DNA of 64,000 nt from Roseovarius sp. MMSF_3281 (GCF_030733685.1 NZ_JASHIM010000001.1:434001-498000), one strand, 5' to 3'. Positions 28,267-37,774 are shown, counted from the stretch's first letter. Made by a program: numbers and translations. The notes: generated by a model from the letters alone, not told the origin.

Positions 28267-29139
28267 ATGAAAATCGGGTTCATCGGATTGGGCAACATGG
28301 GCGGACCAATGGCCGCGAATCTGGCCAAGGCGGGCCACGAGGTCACCGGCTTTGACATGGCCGAGGTCAGCATCGAAGGCGTCGGCATGGCCAACAGCGC
28401 ACCCGAGGCCGCCAAGGGGGCCGAGGTGGTGATCACCATGCTGCCCAACGGCGATATCCTGCGCAAGGTCGCCGATGAGGTGATCCCGGCGATGGACAAG
28501 GGCGCGGTGCTTCTCGATTGCTCCACCGTCGATGTCGACAGCGCCCGTGCGGTGGCCGAACAGGCCCAGGCCGCTGGCCTGTCCGCACTCGACGCGCCCG
28601 TCTCGGGCGGTGTCGGCGGCGCTCAGGGCGGCACCCTGACCTTCATGGTCGGCGGGGATGAGGCGGGCTTTGCCACGGCCAAGGAACTCTTTGATATCAT
28701 GGGCCAAAAGGCCGTGCACTGCGGCCCCTCCGGCAATGGACAAGCCGCCAAGATCTGCAACAACATGATCCTCGGGGCCACCATGATCGTCACCTGCGAG
28801 GCCTTCGCCATGGCCGACAAGCTGGGCCTCGACCGCCAGGCGATGTTCGATGTGGTCTCCACCTCCTCCGGCTCCAGCTGGTCGATGAACACCTATTGCC
28901 CCGCGCCGGGCGTCGGCCCGAAAAGCCCCTCGGACAACGGCTACCAACCCGGTTTCGCCGCCGACCTGATGCTCAAGGACCTGCGCCTTGCACAAGAGGC
29001 CGCGAAATCCGCCGATGCCGATACCCCCTTGGGCGAAGCCGCCATGCGCCTTTACGAACAGTTCGTCGAGGACGAAGACGGCAAAGGGCGCGATTTCTCG
29101 GCCATGCTGCCGCGTTTTGAAAAACGTACGCGGGATTGA
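28267..29139 (+). CDS. mmsB: 3-hydroxyisobutyrate dehydrogenase
   Basis: A 290-residue beta-hydroxyacid dehydrogenase oxidising 3-hydroxyisobutyrate to methylmalonate semialdehyde. The NAD site is IGFIGLGNMGGPMAANL, the substrate loop DAPVSGGVGGAQGGTLTFMVGG, and the catalytic Lys lies in GNGQAAKICNNM. It is the third gene of the valine operon; the following step (mmsA) is not in the window. Confidence 0.95.
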   Translation: MKIGFIGLGNMGGPMAANLAKAGHEVTGFDMAEVSIEGVGMANSAPEAAKGAEVVITMLPNGDILRKVADEVIPAMDKGAVLLDCSTVDVDSARAVAEQAQAAGLSALDAPVSGGVGGAQGGTLTFMVGGDEAGFATAKELFDIMGQKAVHCGPSGNGQAAKICNNMILGATMIVTCEAFAMADKLGLDRQAMFDVVSTSSGSSWSMNTYCPAPGVGPKSPSDNGYQPGFAADLMLKDLRLAQEAAKSADADTPLGEAAMRLYEQFVEDEDGKGRDFSAMLPRFEKRTRD

Positions 29140-29212
29140 TCTGCGTCATATTCAGGAATCAATATTCATCGGTATGATCCATCCCAGATACACCTTTTTT
29201 GGGAGATACCGA

Positions 29213-29416
29213 ATGTTTGCAAAGAATATGGGTAAGACGAATCGCACCATTCGCGCCATTGTTGGCGTCGTGCTTGTGCTACTGGCCTTCACCTCGCTGG
29301 CTGGCACATGGGCATGGATCGCGGGCATCGTCGGCGCGGCACTGCTTGTCACGGCAGCCTTGGGCTCCTGTCCGCCCTATGCGCTTTTGGGGATCAACAC
29401 CTGCAAGAAATCCTGA
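29213..29416 (+). CDS. Small DUF2892 (YgaP-like) membrane protein
   Basis: A 67-residue protein with NMGKTNRTIRAIVGVVLVLLAF, a second hydrophobic segment, and the closing motif SCPPYALLGINTCKK, all typical of DUF2892 proteins. The function of the family is unclear; in YgaP this domain is fused to a rhodanese. The two Cys residues could be redox active, which is speculation. GGGAGAT precedes the ATG. A hairpin terminator follows. Confidence 0.82.
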   Translation: MFAKNMGKTNRTIRAIVGVVLVLLAFTSLAGTWAWIAGIVGAALLVTAALGSCPPYALLGINTCKKS

Positions 29417-29422
29417 ACAAGG

Positions 29423-29446
29423 ACCGCCCCGACCGGGCGGCCTTTT
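29423..29446 (+). terminator. Probable terminator after the DUF2892 gene
   Basis: CCGCCC and GGGCGG arms (29424-29429 and 29435-29440) form a GC-rich hairpin followed by CCTTTT. Confidence 0.65.
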
Positions 29447-29542
29447 ACTTGCGCCACCGTCGCGAAATTGCCTCTTTGCGGACTTCATGGCGCCGATTAT
29501 CCTGCCTAAAACGGTCAAATCAAAACCGAGCAGGCAAATTTC

Positions 29543-29656
29543 ATGGCACAAGGCCCCTCCCGGCTGACCCAAGCCGTCACAGGAAACGTCCAGAACATGC
29601 TCCCCGCGTCCACCTTGCGAAACGGCGCGCAGGCCCTGCCCCTTGGCTCTGGGTGA
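29543..29656 (+). CDS. Possible short open frame before the glycosyltransferase (37 aa)
   Basis: ATG 29543 opens a 37-residue frame (starting MAQGPSRLTQAVTGNVQNML) that ends six bases before the glycosyltransferase start. It could be a leader peptide or a small protein. The ribosome-binding site is weak and I know no family, so this is a low-confidence call. Confidence 0.25.
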   Translation: MAQGPSRLTQAVTGNVQNMLPASTLRNGAQALPLGSG

Positions 29657-29662
29657 CCCGCC

Positions 29663-31333
29663 ATGACTGATCCGACACGCAACGCCGCTATCTGGTACGC
29701 CGAGGATGGCTATGCCCCCGACGCAAAAGGCATGAATGGCCGCCGCGTGGCTGGCGCATCCTTCCTCAAAGGGTTCTTTCGCCACGCCGATGTGTCCGAA
29801 TTCGTCTCGCTGTCGCAGGGCCGCAAAGGGGCCGAAGGTTTCGCCAGTAAACTCAAAGCCGACTGCACCCGCGATATCCCGCACCGCGCGGCCCTGACCG
29901 GCGCACCGCTCAGGATGGCGCCGGTGGAAACGCTCTACTTCCCGGCCCCCAACTACGCCGCCGAATGCTGGAAACGGCAGCATTTCGGCATGGCCGCCTA
30001 TGCCATATGCGGCGTCACCCACACCACCGCAACCCAAGCCGTGATGCAGGGTTTTCACGATCTGCGCGCCGCCCCGCAAGCGCCATGGGATGCGGTGATC
30101 TGCACCTCCAGGGCCGTGCACGCCGCCACGCTGCGCAACATCGAACTGGCCGACGAACACCTGCACCAACGCTTTGGGCAAGTGCCGCCGCGCCCGCTCA
30201 TGCCGGTGATCCCGCTGGGTATCAATTGCGATGACTTCGCCCATGACGCCAAGGCCCGCGCGCGCCTGCGCGAACGCATGAATTGGACCGACGGCAATAT
30301 CGTCGTCGCCACCCTTTCGCGCCTGTTGCCCTACGGTAAATTCGACCCCGCGCCGCTCTTTATCGCCTTGGAACGCGCACAGGCGCAACTGCCCAAGGGC
30401 AAGCGCCTCAATTTCGTCGCCTGCGGCATCTATGCCGATGACTATTCGCAAAAGGCGTTCGAGGACAGCGCCAAGGCCCTCATGCCCTCAGTCAGCTACA
30501 CACATCTTGACGGGGGTGATGCCACCGCCCGGTCCGAGGCCCTGTCGGGCGCGGATATCTTCACCTTTCCCATCGACAACATCCAGGAAACATTCGGCCT
30601 CGCCCCGATTGAGGCCATGGCCGCCGGTCTGCCGGTAATCACCTCCGATTGGGACGGCATGCGCGACACGGTGACCGAAGATGTCGGCATCCGCATCGCC
30701 ACCCAAACCGTCGGCCCGCGCCATACCGCGCCCGAGGCCTGGCGCTATCACCATGGCGGCCTAAGCTACGCACAATACGGCAACAACCTTTCGGCCATGA
30801 CCGAGATCAACCTGCCTGCCCTGACCGAGGCCATCGTGACGCTGGCCAGCGACAAAACCAAGCGGCGGGCCATGGGCCAAGCCGGGCAAAAGCGCGCGCT
30901 TGAGGTCTATGACTGGGCCAAAATCATCCCGCAGATGCAAGACCTCTGGGCCGAACAATCCGCCATGCGCCGCGCTCATGCGGAAGCCGCGCAAAAGGCA
31001 CCGCGCCCCAACCCGGTGGCCCCTGCACCCACAGACCTTTTCCAAAGCTACCCAAGCAAGATCGCCGCCCCCGGTGTTTGTAAGGTCACCGCCAAGGGGG
31101 ACGCCGCAGCGCTCGATCACATCCTGACCGCCCGCCGCCATATCAAGATCGGCCAGATGTTCGAAAAACTCGAAACCCTTCACCGGGTGTTGCAAGCCGT
31201 CCAAGCCGCAGGCGATACCGGCACCGATGCACAGGCCGTGGCGAAAACGCTCAACATCAACCCGCTCACCATCGAACGCGCTTGGCTGTTTTTCCTCAAG
31301 TACGGGCTGATCGAGGTGAAGAAAGACGGGTAA
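29663..31333 (+). CDS. GT4-type glycosyltransferase with extra C-terminal domain
   Basis: A 556-residue protein. Residues 1 to about 430 look like a GT-B glycosyltransferase of family 4: an N-terminal VAGASFLKGF segment, IPLGINCDDF in the middle, and the retaining E-x7-E motif at Glu309/Glu317 in QETFGLAPIEAMAAGLPVI. A proline/alanine-rich linker (about 435-465) leads to a roughly 85-residue C-terminal region (HILTARRHIKIGQMFEKL ... AQAVAKTLNINPLTIERAW) that resembles a winged-helix fold. No lipopolysaccharide or capsule genes are nearby. Acceptor and sugar donor are unknown. Confidence 0.75.
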   Translation: MTDPTRNAAIWYAEDGYAPDAKGMNGRRVAGASFLKGFFRHADVSEFVSLSQGRKGAEGFASKLKADCTRDIPHRAALTGAPLRMAPVETLYFPAPNYAAECWKRQHFGMAAYAICGVTHTTATQAVMQGFHDLRAAPQAPWDAVICTSRAVHAATLRNIELADEHLHQRFGQVPPRPLMPVIPLGINCDDFAHDAKARARLRERMNWTDGNIVVATLSRLLPYGKFDPAPLFIALERAQAQLPKGKRLNFVACGIYADDYSQKAFEDSAKALMPSVSYTHLDGGDATARSEALSGADIFTFPIDNIQETFGLAPIEAMAAGLPVITSDWDGMRDTVTEDVGIRIATQTVGPRHTAPEAWRYHHGGLSYAQYGNNLSAMTEINLPALTEAIVTLASDKTKRRAMGQAGQKRALEVYDWAKIIPQMQDLWAEQSAMRRAHAEAAQKAPRPNPVAPAPTDLFQSYPSKIAAPGVCKVTAKGDAAALDHILTARRHIKIGQMFEKLETLHRVLQAVQAAGDTGTDAQAVAKTLNINPLTIERAWLFFLKYGLIEVKKDG

Positions 31334-31337
31334 CCCT

Positions 31338-34196
31338 TTATTCTGCCGCAACTTTCTTGGGATTCAGCATATCCTTGAGATACCGCCCGGTATGGCTTCG
31401 TTCAACCTCGGCCACCTCTTCCGGCGTGCCCGTGGCCACGATCTCGCCGCCGCCATCGCCGCCTTCCGGGCCAATGTCGATGATATGATCGGCGGTTTTC
31501 ACCACGTCGAGGTTATGTTCGATCACAACCACGGTGTTCCCCGCCTCCACCAACTCGTGCAGCACTTCCAGAAGCTTTTTCACATCCTCGAAATGCAACC
31601 CCGTCGTCGGTTCGTCCAGGATGTACAGCGTCCGGCCCGTTGACCGTTTGGCCAGCTCTTTCGAAAGCTTCACCCGCTGCGCTTCCCCGCCCGAAAGCGT
31701 GGTCGCCTGTTGCCCCACCTTGATATAGCCAAGCCCGACCCGGCACAGCGCATCCATCTTCTCGCGGATACTAGGCACCGCCTTGAAAAACTCCTGTGCA
31801 TCTTCAACCGTCATATCAAGAACGTCTGCTATGCTCTTGCCTTTCCACTGAATTTCCAGTGTCTCACGGTTGTATCGCGCGCCCTGGCAGGTCTCGCAGG
31901 TGACATAGACATCGGGCAGGAAATGCATCTCGATCTTGATGACACCATCGCCCTGGCAGGCCTCGCAGCGCCCGCCCTTCACGTTGAAGGAAAACCGCCC
32001 CGGCTTGTAGCCCCGCGCCTTGGCCTCGGGCAGCCCGGCAAACCAATCGCGAATGGGCGTGAAGGCGCCCGTATAGGTCGCGGGGTTTGATCGTGGCGTG
32101 CGCCCGATGGGCCGCTGGTCGATGTCGATCACCTTGTCCAGATGCTCCAATCCCTTGATCGTTTCACAAGGCGCAGGCGTCTGCCGCGCGCCATTAAGGC
32201 GCATGCTGGCGGTCTTGAACAACGTTTCGATCGTCAGGGTGGATTTCCCCCCACCCGACACGCCGGTCACGCAAACGAACTTGCCCAAGGGGAAATCCGC
32301 GGTGACGTTTTTCAGGTTATTGCCCGTGGCCTTCACCACGCTCAGCTTCTTCTTGTTGCCCTTGCGCCGCGTTGCGGGCACCGCAATCTCACGCACCCCG
32401 GACAGGTACTGCCCGGTCACCGAATTGGCATCCTCGGCCACTGCCTCGGGCGTGCCGTGGCTGACCACTTGGCCCCCATGCACCCCGGCGCCGGGGCCGA
32501 TGTCAAAGACGTAATCGGCGGTGCGAATGGCCTCTTCGTCGTGCTCCACCACGATCACGGTATTGCCCTGATCCCGCAGGTTTTGCAGCGTGGTCAAAAG
32601 CCGCCCGTTATCGCGCTGGTGCAACCCGATCGACGGCTCGTCCAACACATATAACACCCCGGTCAGGCCCGACCCGATCTGGCTCGCCAACCTGATCCGC
32701 TGACTTTCGCCCCCCGACAGCGTCCCGGCATTGCGGCTCAGGGTCAGGTACTCAAGCCCGACGTTGTTCAAGAACCCCAATCGCTCGCGGATTTCCTTCA
32801 AGATCGCCGTGGCGATCTCGTTCTTCTGCTTGGTCAGGGCCTCGGGCACGCCCGCGCACCACTCATAGGCCTCGCGGATCGACATCTGCACCACCTGCCC
32901 CACATGCAGGTCCGCAATCTTTACCGCCAAGGCCTCCTCGCGCAGGCGATAGCCACCACAGGCGCCACAGGGCCGGTTGTTCTGATACCGCTCGAACTCT
33001 TCGCGAATCCAGTTGCTATCGGTCTCGCGATAGCGCCGCTCCATGTTAGGAATAACCCCCTCGAAGCTGCGGCTCACCTGGTACACCCGTCCGCCCTCGT
33101 CATAGCGGAACTGGATTTCCTCATCGCCCGAGCCATACAAGAACACCTGCTGCACATGTTTGGGCAGGTCTTTCCACCGGGCATTGGCGTCAAACTCGTA
33201 ATGCTTGGCAATCGCCTCGATGGTTTGCAGGAAATAGGGGCTTTTGCCCTTCCGCCACGGCGCGATGGCCCCGTCGCTGATCTTGAGCGTGGCATCCGGC
33301 ACCACCAGTTGTTCGTCGAAAAACAACTCGGCGCCCAAACCATCACATTCCGGGCAGGCCCCGAAAGGCGCGTTGAAGGAAAACAGGCGCGGTTCGATCT
33401 CGGGGATGGTGAAACCACTCACCGGACAGGCAAAGTTTTCCGAAAACGTATGCCGCTCCGGCTCGCCCTCTTTCGGCGCGGTTTCCAGGATGGCAATCCC
33501 GTCGGCCAAATCCAACGCCGTGCGGAAACTGTCGGCCAGACGGGTTTCCAACCCGTCCTTCACCACGATCCGGTCCACCACCACGTCGATGTCATGGCGA
33601 TATTTCTTGTCCAGCGTCGGTGGCTCGTCCAGATCGTGAAAGGCCCCGTCCACCTTCACCCGCTGGAACCCCTGCTTGCGCAGTTCCAGCATCTCCTTGC
33701 GATACTCGCCCTTGCGGTCGCGCACGATGGGGGCCAGCAGATAGGCGCGTGTGCCCTCTTCCATCCCCATCACCCGGTCCACCATATCCTGCACCTGTTG
33801 CGCCTCGATGGGTTTGCCGGTGGCCGGGCTATAGGGCGTGCCGACTCGGGCGAACAACAATCGCATATAGTCGTAAATCTCGGTCACCGTGCCAACGGTC
33901 GACCGGGGGTTCTTGCTGGTGGTCTTCTGTTCGATGGAAATCGCAGGGCTTAGCCCGCTGATGTGGTCCACATCCGGCTTTTCCATCATGTCCAGAAACT
34001 GCCGCGCATAGGCCGAAAGGCTTTCGACATAACGCCGCTGCCCCTCGGCATAGATCGTGTCAAACGCCAACGAGGATTTGCCCGAGCCCGACAGCCCGGT
34101 AATCACAACCAACTCGTTGCGCGGGATATCGACGTCGATCCCCTTGAGGTTATGCTCGCGCGCCCCGCGCACTTCGATGTTCTTCAACTCGGCCAT
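31338..34196 (-). CDS. uvrA: Excinuclease ABC subunit A
   Basis: A 952-residue UvrA, the damage-recognition ATPase of nucleotide excision repair. Two ABC modules are seen: Walker [12 protein letters not shown] near residue 32 and [10 protein letters not shown] in the second half, each with a LSGGE-type signature ([28 protein letters not shown]). Zinc-binding Cys motifs occur as CPVSG...CPEC and CEACQGDG...CETCQG. ATG 34196 matches the family start; the longer open frame upstream does not. A near-consensus SOS box lies about 70 bases upstream. Confidence 0.97.
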   Translation of the reverse strand: MAELKNIEVRGAREHNLKGIDVDIPRNELVVITGLSGSGKSSLAFDTIYAEGQRRYVESLSAYARQFLDMMEKPDVDHISGLSPAISIEQKTTSKNPRSTVGTVTEIYDYMRLLFARVGTPYSPATGKPIEAQQVQDMVDRVMGMEEGTRAYLLAPIVRDRKGEYRKEMLELRKQGFQRVKVDGAFHDLDEPPTLDKKYRHDIDVVVDRIVVKDGLETRLADSFRTALDLADGIAILETAPKEGEPERHTFSENFACPVSGFTIPEIEPRLFSFNAPFGACPECDGLGAELFFDEQLVVPDATLKISDGAIAPWRKGKSPYFLQTIEAIAKHYEFDANARWKDLPKHVQQVFLYGSGDEEIQFRYDEGGRVYQVSRSFEGVIPNMERRYRETDSNWIREEFERYQNNRPCGACGGYRLREEALAVKIADLHVGQVVQMSIREAYEWCAGVPEALTKQKNEIATAILKEIRERLGFLNNVGLEYLTLSRNAGTLSGGESQRIRLASQIGSGLTGVLYVLDEPSIGLHQRDNGRLLTTLQNLRDQGNTVIVVEHDEEAIRTADYVFDIGPGAGVHGGQVVSHGTPEAVAEDANSVTGQYLSGVREIAVPATRRKGNKKKLSVVKATGNNLKNVTADFPLGKFVCVTGVSGGGKSTLTIETLFKTASMRLNGARQTPAPCETIKGLEHLDKVIDIDQRPIGRTPRSNPATYTGAFTPIRDWFAGLPEAKARGYKPGRFSFNVKGGRCEACQGDGVIKIEMHFLPDVYVTCETCQGARYNRETLEIQWKGKSIADVLDMTVEDAQEFFKAVPSIREKMDALCRVGLGYIKVGQQATTLSGGEAQRVKLSKELAKRSTGRTLYILDEPTTGLHFEDVKKLLEVLHELVEAGNTVVVIEHNLDVVKTADHIIDIGPEGGDGGGEIVATGTPEEVAEVERSHTGRYLKDMLNPKKVAAE

Positions 34197-34262
34197 GACA
34201 GACTCCCGGGCGTGTTGCGGAAAACTTAGTTGAGCGCGGCCCGGTATCCAACCGAAAAATGA

Positions 34263-34277
34263 GAACAAAAGCGAAAC
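34263..34277 (-). promoter_or_regulatory. lexA box: Candidate LexA (SOS) box upstream of uvrA
   Basis: Minus-strand GTTT-N7-GTTC differs by one base from the alphaproteobacterial LexA consensus GTTC-N7-GTTC and lies 67-81 bases upstream of the uvrA start. uvrA belongs to the SOS regulon in many bacteria. The match is imperfect, so this is tentative. Confidence 0.45.
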
Positions 34278-34419
34278 ACAAAGGCAGGCAGATCATTTTC
34301 CAACCGGTCAAGGCCCCGGCCCACCAGCAGGCGGCGGGATATCCATCACTTGGGCATCCATCGCGGAAACTCAATGGCATTTTCCCTTGTCAGTCTGCCT
34401 TGCTCGATTTAAGCCCATT

Positions 34420-34436
34420 ACGTTACGATATAACAT
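34420..34436 (+). promoter_or_regulatory. Candidate Zur box upstream of zinT
   Basis: ACGTTACGATATAACAT matches the alphaproteobacterial Zur operator ATGTTATANTATAACAT at 13 of 16 defined positions and contains the GTTA-N5-TAAC dyad. It overlaps a possible -10 (TACGAT, with TTGCTC 18 bases upstream) and ends 35 bases before the zinT start. Confidence 0.65.
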
Positions 34437-34471
34437 ACCCGATTCTCGGGACTAAACATGAGGAGAACAGA

Positions 34472-35146
34472 ATGCAGCTTCCCGGACCGCTCGGCGCAAT
34501 TGCAATCAGCGCCATGATTCTTACCGGTGCACAGGCCCTCGCAGAGGGGACCGAAACGGAGCACGATCATGATCATGACCATGAACATGCCCACAGCCAC
34601 GATGAAAAAGCCGAACGCATCTACAACGGCTATTTCAGCGATTCCGAGATCAAGCCCCGCACCCTTGCCGACTGGCAGGGCGACTGGCAGTCGGTTTACC
34701 CCTACCTGCTGGATGGTACCCTTGACCCGGTGATGACCCACAAGGCCGAGCACGGTGATCGCACCGCCAAGGCCTATCGTGACTATTACGAAACCGGCTA
34801 CCGGACCGACGTGGACCGGATCACCATCCAGGACGAAACCTTTACCTTCTACAGCGACGGGGGCGATGTTTCGGGGCAATACGCCAACGACGGATACGAG
34901 GTTTTGACCTACTCCAAGGGCAATCGCGGCGTGCGTTATATCTTTGAAAAGGCGTCAGGCGATGCCGAGGCACCGCAATTCGTCCAGTTCAGCGATCACG
35001 CCATCGCCCCGACAGAGGCCGGGCATTACCACCTCTACTGGGGGAATGATCGCGCCGCCCTGCTGGAGGAAGTGACCAACTGGCCCACCTATTACCCCTC
35101 GGACCTGAGCGGCGAAGAAATCGTGCAGGAAATGATCGCCCACTAA
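34472..35146 (+). CDS. zinT: ZinT family periplasmic zinc-binding protein
   Basis: A 224-residue secreted metal-binding protein of the ZinT/YodA family. A signal peptide (GPLGAIAISAMILTGAQALA) is followed by a His/Asp/Glu-rich stretch (HDHDHDHEHAHSHDEK, about residues 29-44), then the ZinT domain with DWQGDWQSVYPYLLDGTLDPV and the C-terminal HYHLYWGN. ZinT supplies zinc to the ZnuA binding protein under zinc shortage. ATG 34472 follows AGGAGAAC. The candidate Zur box directly upstream supports repression by zinc. It is monocistronic, followed by a bidirectional hairpin. Confidence 0.9.
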   Translation: MQLPGPLGAIAISAMILTGAQALAEGTETEHDHDHDHEHAHSHDEKAERIYNGYFSDSEIKPRTLADWQGDWQSVYPYLLDGTLDPVMTHKAEHGDRTAKAYRDYYETGYRTDVDRITIQDETFTFYSDGGDVSGQYANDGYEVLTYSKGNRGVRYIFEKASGDAEAPQFVQFSDHAIAPTEAGHYHLYWGNDRAALLEEVTNWPTYYPSDLSGEEIVQEMIAH

Positions 35147-35156
35147 AGCGTTTCGC
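35144..35156 (+). repeat. Short repeat TAAAGCGTTTCGC at the zinT 3' end
   Basis: The sequence begins within the zinT stop codon and recurs, nearly identical, at 51760-51771 and, inverted with one change, at 51862-51877. Confidence 0.4.
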
Positions 35157-35203
35157 TCCAAGGCGCGAAGCCTTCCGAGTGCTCCTGCCCAAGCGGCAGA
35201 TAG

Positions 35204-35236
35204 AAAGGGCGCCGGCCTGACCGGCGCCCTTTTCTT
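35204..35236. terminator. Bidirectional terminator between zinT and lpdA
   Basis: Perfect nine-base-pair stem GGGCGCCGG / CCGGCGCCC with loop CCTGA; flanked by GAAA before and TTTTCTTTT after, so it can serve both convergent genes. Confidence 0.88.
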
Positions 35237-35254
35237 TTCCCGGCTTCCCGGCGC

Positions 35255-36649
35255 TCAGATATGAATCACCCGGTCGAAGGCATCCAAAACGCTTTCGTGC
35301 ATCATCTCGCTCAGCGTCGGATGCGGGAAGACGGCGTTCATCAGGTCTTCTTCCGTGGTTTCCAACTGGCGCCCCACGACATAGCCCTGGATCAATTCCG
35401 TCACTTCCGCACCGATCATATGCGCGCCCAAAAGCTCGCCGGTTTTCTCGTCGAAAACCGTCTTGATCATGCCCTCGGGCTCGCCAAGGGCAATCGCCTT
35501 GCCGTTGCCGATGAAGGGGAAGCGGCCCACCTTGATCTTGTGACCCGCCTCTTTCGCCTGCGCTTCGGTCAGGCCCACGCTGGCCACCTGCGGATTACAA
35601 TAGGTGCAACCGGCGATACTTTCCGGCTTCACCGGGTGCGGATGCCCGCCCGCGATCATCTCGGCCACCATGACGCCCTCGTGGCTGGCCTTGTGCGCCA
35701 GCCAAGGCGCGCCCGCCACATCGCCAATCGCATAAAGCCCATCAACCCCGGTGCGACAGAATTCATCTGTCACCACGTGGCTGCGATCCACCTTCACACC
35801 CAGATCCTCAAGGCCCAGGCCCTCGGTATTGCCGACGATGCCCACGGCGGAAATCACGCTGTCGAACTCGTGCTTCTTCACCTTGCCGCCCACTTCGATA
35901 TGCGCGGTCACCTTGTCCTTGGCACGGTCCAATTGCTTGACCATGGCCTTTTCCATGATCTTCATCTTCTGCTTTTCAAAGGCTTTCTTGGCCATGCCCG
36001 AAATCTCGGCATCTTCCACCGGCAGGATACGATCCATCACCTCGACCACCGTGGTCTCAGCCCCCAAGGTGTTGTAAAAGCTGGCAAATTCAATGCCGAT
36101 CGCGCCCGACCCGATGACCAGAAGCTTCTTGGGCATATGCGGCGGGGTCAGCGCGTGCTTATAGGTCCAGACCCGTTCGCCATCGGCTTCAAGCCCCGGC
36201 AATTCGCGCGCCCGCGCGCCGGTGGCCAGAACGATATGCTTGGCCTGCAACTCCTCGGTGCCCTTCTCGGTCTTGACGCTCACCTTGCCCTTGGCCGGGG
36301 TCGTCGCCTCGCCCATGATGGCGGTGACCTTGTTCTTCTTCAGCAAATGACCAACGCCCGAGTTCAACTGCTTGGCGATCGCGCGCGAGCGTTTCACAAC
36401 CGCGTCCAGATCGTAATCCACGCCCTCGGCCTTCAGGCCGAATTCCTTGGCGCGGTGCATCAGGTGAAACACCTCCGAGGATCGCAACATCGCCTTGGTG
36501 GGGATACAGCCCCAATTGAGGCAAATCCCGCCCATATGCTCGCGCTCGACCACCGCCACCTTGAGGCCCAGTTGCGCCCCCCGGATCGCGGCCACATAGC
36601 CGCCCGGGCCTGCGCCGATTACGATCATGTCAAAACTTTGCGCCGCCAT
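35255..36649 (-). CDS. lpdA: Dihydrolipoyl dehydrogenase
   Basis: A 464-residue E3 subunit of 2-oxoacid dehydrogenase complexes. The FAD motif is IGAGPGGYVAAIRGAQLG, the redox-active disulfide Cys43/Cys48 lies in GGICLNWGCIPTK, the NAD motif is VIGSGAIGIEFASFY, and the C-terminal His-Glu dyad is in HPTLSEMMHE. No E1 or E2 genes are adjacent in the window. A 7-4-7 palindrome lies 23-40 bases upstream of the ATG and may be an operator. Confidence 0.96.
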   Translation of the reverse strand: MAAQSFDMIVIGAGPGGYVAAIRGAQLGLKVAVVEREHMGGICLNWGCIPTKAMLRSSEVFHLMHRAKEFGLKAEGVDYDLDAVVKRSRAIAKQLNSGVGHLLKKNKVTAIMGEATTPAKGKVSVKTEKGTEELQAKHIVLATGARARELPGLEADGERVWTYKHALTPPHMPKKLLVIGSGAIGIEFASFYNTLGAETTVVEVMDRILPVEDAEISGMAKKAFEKQKMKIMEKAMVKQLDRAKDKVTAHIEVGGKVKKHEFDSVISAVGIVGNTEGLGLEDLGVKVDRSHVVTDEFCRTGVDGLYAIGDVAGAPWLAHKASHEGVMVAEMIAGGHPHPVKPESIAGCTYCNPQVASVGLTEAQAKEAGHKIKVGRFPFIGNGKAIALGEPEGMIKTVFDEKTGELLGAHMIGAEVTELIQGYVVGRQLETTEEDLMNAVFPHPTLSEMMHESVLDAFDRVIHI

Positions 36650-36671
36650 TTGCGTCTCCCGCTTCTAGGTT

Positions 36672-36689
36672 TAGTTTAGCATTAAACTA
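36672..36689 (-). promoter_or_regulatory. Palindromic candidate operator upstream of lpdA
   Basis: TAGTTTA-GCAT-TAAACTA is a perfect inverted repeat with seven-base arms and a four-base spacer, 23 bases upstream of the lpdA start, in an otherwise GC-rich region. It has the size and symmetry of a dimeric regulator site, for example MarR-type; the regulator is unknown. Confidence 0.5.
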
Positions 36690-37053
36690 TTTCTTCCACC
36701 GCCTCAATACGGCACGCTTCTCCGTCGCGGCGTCTCTTGTCTGCCCGCAACAATCCCCCCCGCAAAGCGTTTTTCCGATCCAGCCTAGCGCAGCCCTGCC
36801 CATACTGTCACCCGCCAATCTCCGCCCCCTTCCCGCGCCACGCGGCCAGCGAAGCAAAAGGGCCCTCCGGCCGAAATCCGCGTATCCCGCCCCGATCCCG
36901 GCGGATTCCGGCCGAACCCGCACCACGCTTGCCCCCCCCTCCCGGGAACCATTCGGCGGCACACCCGTTTTCTCCACATGCGCCACAAGCCACCGGGCAC
37001 CGCGCCCCGGATCATATTCACAGGCGCTCCAAGTTCCGCAAAGGAGAGACATC
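36690..37053. other. Intergenic stretch between lpdA and the PRC-barrel gene
   Basis: About 360 bases without a convincing gene. Minus-strand frames exist (one from 37021 to 36785, 78 codons, Arg/Gly/Trp-rich), but they match no family and read like GC-rich background. Upstream of the PRC-barrel gene only a strong AAAGGAGAG ribosome-binding site is evident. If a gene exists here it would be co-oriented with lpdA. Confidence 0.5.
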
Positions 37054-37740
37054 ATGACCTTCTGGAAAACATCTGTCAGTACATTCGCCATCGCCGCCAT
37101 GGCCGCCTTGCCACTGTCGGCGCAATCCACCGGCGAAGAAGAAACCGACACCCAGCCGCAAAGCGTGATGGAGGTTGAGGAAGGCACTTCCGAAACCACC
37201 GGCGATACCGCCCAAGGCACGACCGAAGGCGCCACCACGGAAACCGGCGATCCGGCGATGGATACCCTGGATACCGCCACCGAAGGCGCCGATACGGCCA
37301 CCGATACGGCACAGGACGATGGCAGCGCCGAAGCCTCCGGCGCCGTCGAAGGCACCATCGCCATGCAGGATGAGAACACCGTCCTGGGCACCGACCTGAT
37401 GGGGGCCGCCGTCTATAACCCGCAGGGTGAGACGATTGGCGATATCAACGACATGATCGTAAGCATCGAAGGTCAGGTCGAGGGCGTCGTGATCGGTGTC
37501 GGCGGCTTCCTCGGCATGGGCGAAAAGGACGTGGCCGTCGATATGGCCTCCTTCACGCTGCAGGAAACCGAGTTCGGCGAACCGCGCCTCGTGCTGGACA
37601 CCACGGCCGAGCAATTGGAAGCCGCCGATGAATTCGTGACGGCAGCAGAGCGTCGCGAGGCTCAGCAGATCGAAGAAAACCAGGCCACTGGTTATGACGG
37701 TACGTCCTCCGGGTCGACCGACGCCGGAACCACCAATTAA
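37054..37740 (+). CDS. Secreted PRC-barrel domain protein
   Basis: A 228-residue protein. A signal peptide (about residues 1-24, ending LPLSAQS) is followed by a long low-complexity Thr/Glu/Gly/Asp segment (about 25-95), and then a PRC-barrel domain (LMGAAVYNPQGETIGDINDMIVSIEGQVEGVVIGVGGFLGMGEKDVAV). The C-terminal tail is again low complexity. PRC-barrels occur in photosynthetic reaction centre H subunits and RimM; the extracytoplasmic versions are uncharacterised. AAAGGAGAG precedes the ATG and a hairpin follows the stop. Confidence 0.85.
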   Translation: MTFWKTSVSTFAIAAMAALPLSAQSTGEEETDTQPQSVMEVEEGTSETTGDTAQGTTEGATTETGDPAMDTLDTATEGADTATDTAQDDGSAEASGAVEGTIAMQDENTVLGTDLMGAAVYNPQGETIGDINDMIVSIEGQVEGVVIGVGGFLGMGEKDVAVDMASFTLQETEFGEPRLVLDTTAEQLEAADEFVTAAERREAQQIEENQATGYDGTSSGSTDAGTTN

Positions 37741-37774
37741 CATTCGGCCCTTCGCTTCGACCATCTGAGTCAAA

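Noticed and set aside
36687..37391. Minus-strand frame upstream of lpdA as a gene
   Set aside because: It overlaps the PRC-barrel gene on the other strand, lacks a convincing start and shows no known domain.
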